DNA of 55,190 nt from Podochytrium sp. JEL0797 (Eukaryota; Chytridiomycota; Chytridiomycetes; Chytridiales; Chytriomycetaceae): positions 1 through 55,190 of the forward strand of contig JADGJG010000063.1 of NCBI GenBank assembly GCA_027596195.1, given 5' to 3'. Below are positions 11,077 to 23,000 of this stretch, one piece after another (position 1 is the first letter of the stretch; each line of letters opens with the position of its first letter). The notes beneath the pieces are model-generated. The model saw only the letters and a list, made by a program, of their open reading frames with translations, was not told the origin of the DNA and did no database searches. A program made the translations under genes and the position numbers.

Positions 11077-14000
11077 ATGCCTCCTAAAAGTGCAAAACTC
11101 GGATCGCTGCTCGCCTTGATTCAAGCGTCCTCCTTCGCGGCCGCATGCAAAGAGCCCGTCGTTGGATCGAGCGTCGTGTACGATTCAGTCTCGGGCGCAG
11201 CCATTTACTTCGGCGGCGCCACGTGTGCAGACACATCCAACCTGTCAAACTCGCTGCCCTCGCAATTCATTTGTTCTCAGCCCTGCAACGGTCTGGCCGT
11301 CGAATACATCAATCCCGCGACGGGAATCACCTCGAGTGAGTGTTGCGGTGCTGTATCACTGATGAATCTGTTTGATTAAATTGGCTCGTTGATCGCAGAC
11401 ACATCCAATACCCCCGTTGCGTCTGCGTTCCAGTGCTGTGCACTCGACGCATCCTCGTCCCTCATGCATTGCATGGGTGGCACCACTCCAGACACGCGCT
11501 CCATCATCTACCGCTTCGACGTGCGCGACAACACCTGGATTGCCCCCATTACGGCCCCCAACAACTTGGCCCAACGTACCGGCCATTCTTGCGCGATCTC
11601 GCAAAGCGTGTTTTACGCATTCGGCGGTGTGACTCCTGCTGGCAAAGACGTTGCCGTTCCGTTCTTTTCTTTCGACATCAAACACCAAACCTTTGACCAA
11701 CTTTACGCCGGGGTTCCACCGAATCGATACGGCCATCAACTCGTTGCGACTCCAAACAATCAGCTGCTACTCATGTTTGGAACCGCGACTTCTCAGACTC
11801 CGACTTCCCAACTTCCGTCGTTTGTTTTCGACATCCCTTCGTTGACGTGGTCGTCTTACGCGTCTTCTGGGCCCAATATTCCTCAAGTTCTGGATGGTGC
11901 TTCTTGCGCATCGTGGTCTTCTGCACTGAATCCCACTGGCGGAGTCTTCTGCTTTGGAGGCGAAACCCCGTCTTTGGAAGCCAACGCTCACTTGACTTTT
12001 CTCAACCTCTCGAGCAACTCCTGGACCGACCTTGGAATCCCACCCGCCTACTCCAACCAATCGATTAAACCTACCGGCATGCTGGGTGCCACGCTCAGTG
12101 TGATTGACGGTGGGTTCGGTGTCGTTGTGAAAGCCGGAGGTGTGGCGACCGCGGGGTATGGTGTTGCGACGTATACAAGCGGAAAAGTTACTTGCTCTCC
12201 GGAGGAGGTGAATGGAGGGAGTGGATCGTTTTACGGGGTCCTGCCGATGGGGCCGGGGACTGCGATCGCGGATTGTTACTCGGCAGGAACGTGTGCGCCT
12301 TGTGCTTTGACCGGGACTTGTGCAAGTGGAATTGGTGGTGGTTCTTCTGGGTCTGGGTCTGGAAACGGAAATGGTTCTGGAAGCGGGTCCACTAGCTCCA
12401 ATGGATCCAGTGGCTCCAATGGAAACGGCTCCAATGGATCCAACAGCTCCAACGGAAACGGTTCAAATGGCTCGAATGGTTCCAACGGTTCCAACGGAAA
12501 CGGTTCAAATGGCTCGAATGGATCGAACGGCTCAACCGGTTCGAACGGATTCAACGGCTCCAACGGAAGCGGTGCTAGTGGATCAATCGGCTCGAACGGA
12601 TCCAGCTCTGCTTCCAACTCAAACGGCACCATGGGCTTGAACATCCCCGTCCTCCCTCCCGGCTGGACGACTCCTCCAGCCACCGGATTCCCTATCGTCA
12701 ATGAAACCACGATCCCTACAACCAACACACCAACCACGACGGGAGCCGCTGGGGGAGGAAGCACGGGCGTTGCTGGTGCGACTGATAACGCGGGCGGCGG
12801 ACTGAGTGGATGGAAGTTGGCGTTGGCTGTGGTGTTTCCGATTTTGTTCTTTTTGGCGTGTTGTTGCGGAGTTTGGTGGATTTGCGGCAAGAAGGGGCAT
12901 GAAAAGTCGACGTTGCCGAGGAATCGACCTGTCGGTGAGTATCTTTTTGGGGGAGATCGTGTCTAATCGTGACTGACGCTCTTGGTTCACAGAAGCGTTT
13001 GCGGCTCCTGTTGCGGACTTTGAGACTGTTTCTGAACCCGTTGTGAGTCATGTTACGACGCCTCATGTTGCCCGCGGGTTCTCGGACACGAATATCATCA
13101 ACACGCATTACGTACATGGTGTGGAGTATGCGCCGATCGTGGCGGGGGTGGGTCTTGCTGCTGGGGACGCTGTGAAGCATGAGCGTGAGTTTTGTATTTT
13201 TTCGCTATAGTCGAGGCTTTGCTGATTGTTTTTCGGTTTGAATTTGAACAGTTGTTGTGATTGAAAAGCGCACGACGACGATTTCGAAGACGCAGGAAGG
13301 GACGGTCGTGGCTGACTCCGTGGCGGACTTTGCTGCGGTTGGATCGGCGGCTGGTACGAACGCCTCACAGGGAGGCGGGCCGTCCACATTGGTCGAATCT
13401 GACGCGAGTGTCGCTGCGGGTTCTGGATCCACTACGCATGGTCACAAAACGATGCATATTACCAAGGTTGTTGGTGATGAGGTTGCTATTGCTGTTGGTG
13501 CGGCGGCTGTTGTTGGGGGGGTGGCTGTTCTCACAGCGGAGGAGAAGATTACGAAGGAGGAGAGAGCAGAGTACACTCAAGAGCAGATTGAAGAGATTGT
13601 CAAGGTGTGTGTTTTTGCTTTCCCGTGTCATTTTGGTGGGCGCGTTTTCTAATTTCGCGAATGCACAGAATTTCGTTCGCGAAGCAAACGACTTCACGCC
13701 CACCTCCACCTTCAACCTTCCTGCCTTCATGCGTCACAGCAAAGCCTCCAACCCCACCTTTTCGCTCCGCGACATCCTCCCCTCCGTTTCTGCTTCGTCG
13801 CCGCCTTACACCAAAAACGCGTTCCGAACAGATTTGAAAAAGGCTGGTCTGCCGGTGGACAAAATCACGACGTTCAAGGAGAATCTGATTGTGTTGTGTG
13901 GGAGCGAGACGGACGCGGTGCCAGTGTTGGCGGCGTTTGGGAGGACGGTGCAGGAGGTTGGAGTTGATGGGTTTGACAAGTACATTTGGAGGTGTTTTGG

Positions 14001-17000
14001 GGTCGAGGATGTTGAGGAGATGGTTGTTGTGAAGGAGAAGGTAATTGTGGAGGAGGAGAAGGGGGAGACGCCAAAAAAGGCCGGATTGTTCGGTGTATTT
14101 GGGTTCAGGGCTGTTTCCAAGAAGGAGGTCGTGGTTGAGAAAGTGGAGGAGGATCTTGTTGTTGTTGAGGAGCCGGTGATGGGTCCTGTCGTTTCGGACG
14201 CGGTTGCTCTCGTCGAACTGGCTGCTCCTAGGGACGTCGATGCACCGATAGTGGACGAATCGATTTCCGCTGAAGCTGTGACTGCTGTGGCTGTTCCCGT
14301 GGTTGTCGCGGCCCATGCTCCAAAAGCGCGCAAGCACATCAAGATGACCAAGGTTGTTGAGAAGCAGGTTCCTGAAGTTGTTGCTGTCGGATTGCCAATA
14401 GAAGAGAAGGAGATCGATCTGGTTGGAGTGGAGAAAGCAGTTGCTGTTGAGCCATCTCAATCGCGTGGCGGTTTCTTTGGCGGTTTCGGATTTGGGGCTC
14501 CAAAGAAAGCGGCGTTGCCGGAAAAGGAGGATCGAGTTGTGGAGGAAGAGCCTGTCGTTGTGGTCCCGAGGTCGGCGCCTGCGAAGGAGGATGCCCCGAT
14601 TGGGATTGTCTCGTCCAAGGGTATCGAGGCTCCGAGAGTAGAAGAGTCGAGTTCCCCGGATGAGCCTGCCAGAAAGAAAGGAATCTTTGGCCTTTTCAAT
14701 AAGGTGGCCCCAAAGAAGGATGCTCCTTCAGACGAGGGTGTTTCTGCTGCTGTTGAAGTTGCTACAGAGCCTGTGGTGGAGGAAGTCGCAGTTGTTGTTG
14801 AGGAATCCCCTGAAGCCCTCTCAGAACCTGTCCACAAGCCAACGCTGTTTGAGCAAATCGTTGACACAGTTCAGCATGCGGCTGAGTCTGTGGAGTCTTC
14901 AGGTGCTGCGTTGGTCGCTGGAACTGTTGCTGTTGGAGCTGCGATTTTCGAGTCCAGTTCCTCGCATTCCGATTCCAAGTCTCCAGCTGTGAGTATATTT
15001 ATGTTCACTAAGTACTCAGTGCAGATTTCTGATCTTTTTTTAGGAGTCCGTCGCTCGCGACGCTGCTGGCGAACCCGATTCTGCTGCTCCCATGTTGATT
15101 GGGAAGGATGAAGTTGTGGTGGACGAACCTGTTGTGGTAGTCTTGGTCCCGGGATCGCCTGCTTCTGAGAGCATGGATGGACTTGTCTTGGCGGAGGGTG
15201 GCTCGAGCGTTGGTGGGGCACCGGTGCAGGTTTCGACCCATGCTCCAAAGACTCGCAAACACATCAAGATCACCAAGGTGGTCGAGAAGGTTGACTCGGA
15301 GGCTGTGGGATCCGCGCCCGTCGTTGATGCGGTTGTTTCATTGGATGAGGACGTTGCCGTCGTTGCGGTTTCAGATGCTCCTCGTTCTGGTTCTCTTCCG
15401 GCTCCTGTCGAAGAGGCGCGCGTTTCATCCAAGTCTGTTGTTGTGGAATCGAGTCAAGCTGTTGACGCGGAATCCTCTGCTCCCAAGAAGAAGGGGATCT
15501 TTGGTCTTTTCAAGAAGTCGACCCCGAAAGTGAAGGATGTTCCTTCTGACGAAACCGTTTCTGCTGTTAATATGGTTGCTGCACAGCCTGTGGAGGAGGA
15601 AGTGGTGGTTGTCGCGAAGGAATCCCCCGAAGCTCTCTCCGAACCTGTCCACGAGCCAACGCTGTTTGAGCAAATCGTTGACACAGTTCAGCATGCGGCT
15701 GAGTCTGTGGAGTCTTCAGGTGCTGCGTTGGTTGCTGGAACTGTTGCTGTTGGAGCTGCGATTTTCGAGTCCAGTTCCTCACAATCGGACTCCAAATCTC
15801 CCGCAGTGAGTATATTTATGCGCTCTTCTCCGTGCCGATTTCTGATTGTCTTTTTCAGGACCCCCTTCTCGACTCGGAAGCCTCTCGCGACGCTGCTGGC
15901 GAACCAGATTCTGCTGCTCCCGTGTTGATTGGGAATGATGAAGTTGTGGTGGACGAACCTGTTGTGGTAGTCTTGGTCCCGGGATCACCTGCTCATGAGA
16001 GCATGGATGGACTTGTCTTGGCGGAGGGTGGCTCGAGCGTTGATGTGGCACCGGTGCCGGTTTCGACCCATGCTCCAAAGACTCGTAAACACATCAAGAT
16101 TACCAAGGTGGTCGAAAAGGGTGATCCGGAGGTTGTGGTATCCGGACCCATCGTTGACGCGGTTGTTTCGGGGGATGAGGACGTTGCCGTTGTCGGGGTT
16201 TCAGATGCTGCACGTTCCCGTTCACTTCCCGCTCCTGTCGACGAGATGCACGTTTCATCCAAGTCTGTCGTTGTCGAATCGAGCCCGGCTGTTGACGCGG
16301 AATCCTCTGCTCCCAAGAAGAAGGGGATCTTTGGTCTTTTCCAGAAGACGACCCCGAAAGCGAAGGATTCTCCTTCTGACGAGGCCGTTTCTGCTGTTGA
16401 TGTGGTTGCTCCACAGCCTGTGGAGGAGGAAGTGGTGGTTGTCGCGAAGGAATCCCCCGAAGCTCTCTCCGAACCTGTCCACGAGCCAACGCTGTTTGAG
16501 CAAATCGTTGACACAGTTCAGCATGCCGCCGAATCTGTGGAGTCTTCAGGTGTTGCATTGGTTGCTGGAACTGTTGCTGTTGGGGCCGCAATATTCGAGT
16601 CCAGTTCCCCGCATTCGGACTCCCAATCTCCGGCGGTGAGTGCGATAGTACAATTAGTCGCTTTGAATAAGTTCAAATTTCATATTGAATTGTTTTTTAG
16701 GATCCCATTTCGGATGTTTTGATTGACTCGGATGTCTCTCGCGACGTTGCTGTCGAGCCAGATTCTTCTGCTCCAGTTTCGCTCGAGGAGTCTCTCATTT
16801 CACCGGAACCAACAGAATCTGCTTTGGTCTCGAAAACCACGGCGCCCAAGAAGAAAGGAATCTTTGGAATGTTCAAGAGACCAACTTCCCCTCTGGGGAA
16901 CGCTCCTCTGGTCCAAGAGTCTGTCGAGATGAATTCATCTGAGCCAATTGTCCAAGACGCTGCGATTCTGGATGCTGCTCTTGCTTCGCCCATCGCAACT

Positions 17001-20000
17001 TCCATCGACACCAAGGACGTGGAGATGTCCGAGGTGAGCCTGGCGGCGATCCAGCCTTCAAGCCCGGTTGCTGACGAGGTCGTTGTTATCGCTGCTCATG
17101 AAACCGCCGACCAACCTGTTGCCGCACTCGATTCTGATGCTCCAAAGATCGCTGATCATCCTCCTTTGGCATCACCTCAAAATGTTGATCCAATTGCTAT
17201 GAAGGTGGTCCCTCAAGTCCAGAAGGTCAAGTTGGCAGAACCGTCGTCGACTCCGAAATACGTCGCACCTTCGAAGGACAAGCAAGGACCTCGAGTTTCT
17301 CGTTTGAGCAGCATGTTTGAAGCCAAGAGCGAGTCTCCGGTCGTTGTCCCCGTCAAAGTTGCTCCTCCAAAAAGACGACTTACGGAGAAATACGCGACTT
17401 CTGGCGCGATGCCACAGGTTGCCTCTAAACCCATCGACAAGGATATCCCGCTCCCTCTCGATTCTTACACAGTTGTTGCTCAGAAACCTGCGCTGGTTCA
17501 ACGCGCAACTGAATCCGTTGATGCCTCCGGATCCGCGTTGGGAGCCGATATTTCGTCAAAACCCGTGAGTTTCATTTTTTATTCAGATCCACCGATTCTG
17601 ATTTCGTTTGATTTAGGACTTCGAGCAGCTGCCGGAGGAGGAAATTATTGCTGTTTCTGCTTCGTCTTTCGTCGATGTGAGTTTGGTTTATCGATTGAAT
17701 TTGGGCACGGTCGCTCAAGACATGGCGATACAGGGTGCACCGATCGCTGTCCCAGCAGGCGTTGCGGAAAACAGCGGAGCTCGTGATGGATCTGATTCTG
17801 CGGTGGCTTCAAAGGACCTCGAGATTTCGGCACAAATTCTGGTTTCGGAGCCGTCTTCGGCTTCTTTGGAGACTCTTTCACCCGCGTCCCAAGAGACCGC
17901 TCATGTTTCCAAGGCGCGGAAGCACTTCAAGATTACGAAAATCAAGAACTCTGAGCCGGCGATTGAGACGTCTTTGGTGGAAACGGTCGAAGCTCAATCC
18001 GTTGGCCATCCTGATGACGATATTGAATCTGCTCCTATCTCCGAGCTGGTGGTTGTGTCGGGTTTACGGGCACCTTCTCCCGAACAGCATGTCAAAATCA
18101 CGAGGTCTCGCAGTATTCTTGAAGACGAGAGTGGTGATTCCAATGTTGTGGAGGAAGGGGAAGTGAGCATTCGCTGGTTGATCACTCAGATCGCCGCTGA
18201 TTCGGATGTTGTTGCGCTGGATTTATCGGACGACAACTTGTCAACGGAGAACATTGTCGCTGTTTCTGAGGTCAGTACAAACGGGAATCCATGCTGAGAA
18301 ATTCTCATACGATTTTCTTTGTGCAGGCGTTGCAAGTGAACACAACGATCGAGAGTCTTGTGCTTAACAAGGACGATATTTCGCCTGAGGCGTTGAAAGC
18401 TCTTGCCGTCGCTTTGCGCTCCAACAACACTCTCAAGGAATTGAATCTCGGTAATTCACGAGGAGGCCCAGAAGTGGATCAAGCGTTTGCGGATGCTCTT
18501 TCCTCCAACGAATCGTAAGTTTGTGTCGATTTGAAACTATTTGCTGTTGCTAAAGTGACTCTGATTAGCCTGTCCTCCTTGTCGTTGAGAATTGAAGATC
18601 CTGCTGCTCTTTTGGCTGTCGAGAGTGCTCTGGCGAGAAATCGTTCCTTTGACGCTCCCGATGTGAGTGTGGAGATTCTGGCGGTTCCAATCTCTCAAGT
18701 TGTTGTTGAGCGTGAGGTCATTTCTGTCGATGCGTCCCTTCCCTCTGCGGAGAAATTCGACGAAAAGTTGGCCGACTCGGTTCCAGTTCTCAACGCTTCC
18801 GACCCACCAAAGTCTCGCAAACACTTCAAGATCACCAAAGTCAAGGAAACAATCGATGATCCGATCCCTCAAGAGCCGCCGCTTGACGTCACACCGACTG
18901 TTATCACTCGCGACCTCCCTCTTGACGATACTCAAGTCGACGCTCCTGTCGTAATTTCGGACGCGGACATTTCGGACTCCAAAAAAATGTTGCTCAACGC
19001 GGCTCCTGAAGGGTGGCTTCAACGCATGATCGAGAATCTCGCTGGAGTTTCCCCCGCGTTCGATCTGGCAAAATTCTCTTCCTCGCTTTCCGAAATCCCG
19101 TCGGAAGTCTCGATGGATGACAACGTCATTCGCAAGGAATTGAAGAGCGCCGGCGCACCGCTGTCTGATGCTGAATTCGGCGAGTTGATGATCACTATCA
19201 ATCAGGTACAGAGTTAATGTTCGTGTGGTTCGTGATATTGCCGCTCAATTAACGGGAAAAATAGAACGATCCAAACGAATCCCGCGGTGTTTTCGAGGCG
19301 ATTTCCGATGCCGCCAATCTCGTCGGTCCTGATGCTTTTGTGACGCGCCTTATTCCCGATTTGCTCCAGCCTTCGAGTGACGAGCTGTACTGGATCCGCA
19401 AGATTCGCCAAGCTGCGCCTGGTGACTGGTGGCCTCGATGGTTGCGCCGTGTTGGGCAGTTTGCGCCCGAGTTCGACCTACCTGTCTTTATGACTCGCTT
19501 GGGCTCTGCACCTTTTGTTATCGCTTCCGGAGCGACCCCTCTTCCGTTGCTTACCGATGAGGCCATTCTTTCCGTATTTGGTCAATCGAAAGCGCGCTTG
19601 ACCCCGACCCAGTTCTACCAAGTGAAGCAAGCGATTGTTCCTGGCAAGCCTCTCGTGGCCACGAGTGCATTCCGAACCATGTCGGATGCGGTTCACGCGA
19701 TTGGAATTAAAGCTGTGTTGGGTGGGGTGTTGCCTTCGTTGGGCCTCTGGGTTGCCGACAAAAAACCGGAGTCTGTCGCGATTTCTACGTTGGCCAACGC
19801 TGGTCCGGACGGGTGGCTGTCGCGATTCTTGTCTGCGATCTCCAAGTCGAGTCCTTCATTCGATGTCACTCACTTCGCTGCCAACATTGCGACACTCTCG
19901 GATGATATTTCCGACCCTGCGGTTTTGGTTCGAGAGTTGAATGCCTGCGGTGCCCAGGTTTTGGAGAGTGACCTCAACGAGATTTACTCTTCCGTCAATG

Positions 20001-23000
20001 AGGAGAATCCGCATGAAACCGTAACGTACTTGGCGAGTTTGGGTGTTGCGCACGGACAAGTGGCGGATTCGGAAGTTTTCGGTCAAGAGGTTGTTCCAAT
20101 TGTGCTGGGACAAAAGCGTGCGAAGAAGCAAAACAGGATTCTCAGGGTAAGCAAATAATCGGTATAGTTTCCCTCTTTGTTTCTAATCACTTTTCAAATC
20201 CAGGTGATCCCGTCCAAGAGTGTCGAGTCCAAAACGACGGTCAAAGACATCACCGAGCCGCTTCCCGAGACGCTGATTCCGAGTGGGCGGATGAGAACGA
20301 GCACGGAAATGAGCGCACGCACTGGAATTCCTCGTTCAACGCGAACAAGCATCGATCGCACACCGAGGGTTAGCGTGGACCGCGTTCCGCGAACTAGCAC
20401 CGACAGCAGCGCACGACAGAGAGTCGAATCGCCAGGCTCGCGTGCAGCTTCTCCGCAGAATTCCGAGACTCCTTCCAACTTGCCGAAAGCCAAAAAGCAC
20501 TTCAAAATCACGAAGCTCAAGGACCAGGAACCTGCGACCCTTCCAGAAACGTCCCCCACTTTGAGAGACATCCTGCTTTCTTCCCAGATCCCTGTTTCCA
20601 ACGGCAAGCGCGGCTCATTTGTGACCTCCAACACTGGGCCTGAGATTGTTCGATCGCCCACTCGCAGCTCATTCTCCGAAGATCCAAGGCTGAACACTAC
20701 CAAGATTCCAGTCGGGCGTTCAATGTCGGCTCAAGAAACTTCGAGGTCGCGCATCGCTTCTGTGCCGGAGATTCGTCCTGTGTCTCAAACCGCCGTCTAT
20801 GTTGAGCCAAAGGAAGTCAAACCGCGGAGCTCTGTTGTCTCTTTCGGAGAGTCATCCGAACTGGTAGTTGAACCCACAATTGCTCTCGTCCGTGGTCGTG
20901 ATTCCATGGTATCTTTGGACGAGTTGTATCCTGTGGAAAAGTCGGTTGATCTCCGCCGCCAGTCTGTTGTATCTGAATCAACGCGTTCCATGGATTCAAC
21001 TGTTGAAAGACGCAAGAGCTACCTCGATTACCTGACCGACACCAGCTCGATCTATTCAGCTTCGCGTGGAAATTCCCACAAGAGGAAGAAAGTCGAGGCT
21101 CCGGCGGACACGATTTTGGCAATGTCTTTGGCGAGGTGTTTTTTTTTGCGATTCTACTTTTTCTGCATTTTTCCAATGATGCTAAATTCGGTTCGTTTTT
21201 GTTCAGAAAATACGGAACTGTTGTTTCTCAGGGCTGGTGGGCCCACATGATCGCGTTCGTCAAATCGGTCTCTTCTTCTTTTGACGGCTACGAGTTCCTG
21301 CTGAAGCTCTCGGAGGTCGAAGGAGATCTGACCCATCAAGACCTTCAGAAACTCTTTGCGCAATCTGGCGCGCCTCTTTCTGAAACCGAAGTCGAAGAGC
21401 TCTTGTTGAAAGTCAATGTTTCCTCATCGGTGGCGCTAGCGTTTTTGTCGGCTCTTGGCTCACTGATTCGCTCCATCGGAACTCGTCGTTTCTTCAACAA
21501 AATCTTGCCCATCTGGTCGAATGCGCCCGCTGTTGCCGAGATCAGCTTCGAGGACGGGATCAACCAAATGATTTCAAAAAACGTCAACTTCAAACCTGAC
21601 ACTTTCGTGCTCATTACTGAGTGCCACAAGATCTCTCCCGGTTTCAACATCTGCATGTTCTTTGATGCGTTCAGCACGATCCAAGGTTCCATGAACGAGG
21701 AAAAAATCACTGCATGCTTCAAATACGCCGGTCTCGATGCTCCATCCGCCGAATACAAGCGAATGATCGTTTATCTTCTCGGCTTCTGGAAGTGGAGCGA
21801 GTTGAAAGATTATAGTACTGTTATTAACGCTGTCGGAGTTTCAACGTTCATCGCCCAACTCTCGATGCTGTCTCAACCGACCGCGGAGCAATGCACGCAC
21901 GCTGGAATGGTAATTTTGATATTTGTCGCGATGGATTCCGCTAATCGACATGGGTGAATACAGGCGTGGATTTCCAGCGTCAATGACCTGGGCCCGAAAT
22001 CCAAGTTTGACCCTCTCGGATTCCAAAACGCGTGTCGCGCGATCGATCCTGTTTTCAACCCAGAAGCATTCTTGGAAAAGCTGGCCGCTGCCCCATCGAT
22101 TTCGGAGGAGTCCGACATTCAACGCGTGTTTGAGGTATTTTTTTGTACGTTGTCAGTACAGAACACCGTCCTAATTCCACATTCAGCAATGCGGCCTGGC
22201 TATGGACGAGAGCGAGTATCGTGAGGTGATGGTTGCCACGTGTGGTGAATTCGGATTCCACGTCACCATCTTCCGTGGCTGGTGGGAATTTGTTCGCATG
22301 TGGGGTGTCGATTTGTACTTTGAAACCATTGATGGGGTGCTCGCTGAACAGAAACACAAGAACGCGCTCGTCATGGTGAATTTGTTTCTCAATTTTTTCC
22401 AAACCGCCACATTCTAATCTCCTGTTGACCCGAGCAGACTTTCCTTGGAAGGCTTTATGCTCTTGGATCTGAGGTGCAATTTAATCTCCGCGGATTCGTG
22501 GCAAGCTGCAAGACCCACAACCCCGATTTCAGTCTCCAAACGTTTTGCGACAAGTTGCGCTCGACGCCTCGTTTGGAGGAGGACTCTCTCCACGCGGCGT
22601 TTGTCGCTTCGGGCATCAAGATGGATCTTCATTCGATTGAGTACACGGACCTTCTCGTGACGTTGTTTGGGGATTATAACCTCATCATGACGGCCATGCG
22701 TGAACTGCACTACCTCCTGAAAAAGTTGGGGCCCGAGTCGAGCTCGATTTACATGTGGGCGCTCGTGGACCAGCGAAACCAGGTGGAGCAGTCAGTGCTT
22801 GCTTTCAAGGAGAAAATTCAGGAAGTGAAGGTGTCTCTGCAGGGACAGACGGTGCCGTTGCGGTTTACGATGCGCTCGTTCATTGAGAGGTGCAAATACT
22901 CGCAGGGTGGGTGGCACACGGATGGGGACAGTTTTGATCTGTCGGGTCTGTTGGAGAAGTTGAGCAAAATGTCGGACAAGGGTGATATCGTGGAGAAGTT

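Noticed and set aside
12276..12890. Minus-strand 204-codon ORF rich in EPFEPF
   Set aside because: It is the antisense reading of the Ser/Asn/Gly repeat in the giant gene.
13669..14988. Viewing the exon-5 helical module as a known domain such as a calponin or EF-hand unit
   Set aside because: No calcium-loop or other signature residues; its nearest visible relatives are the other modules of the two Kelch proteins.
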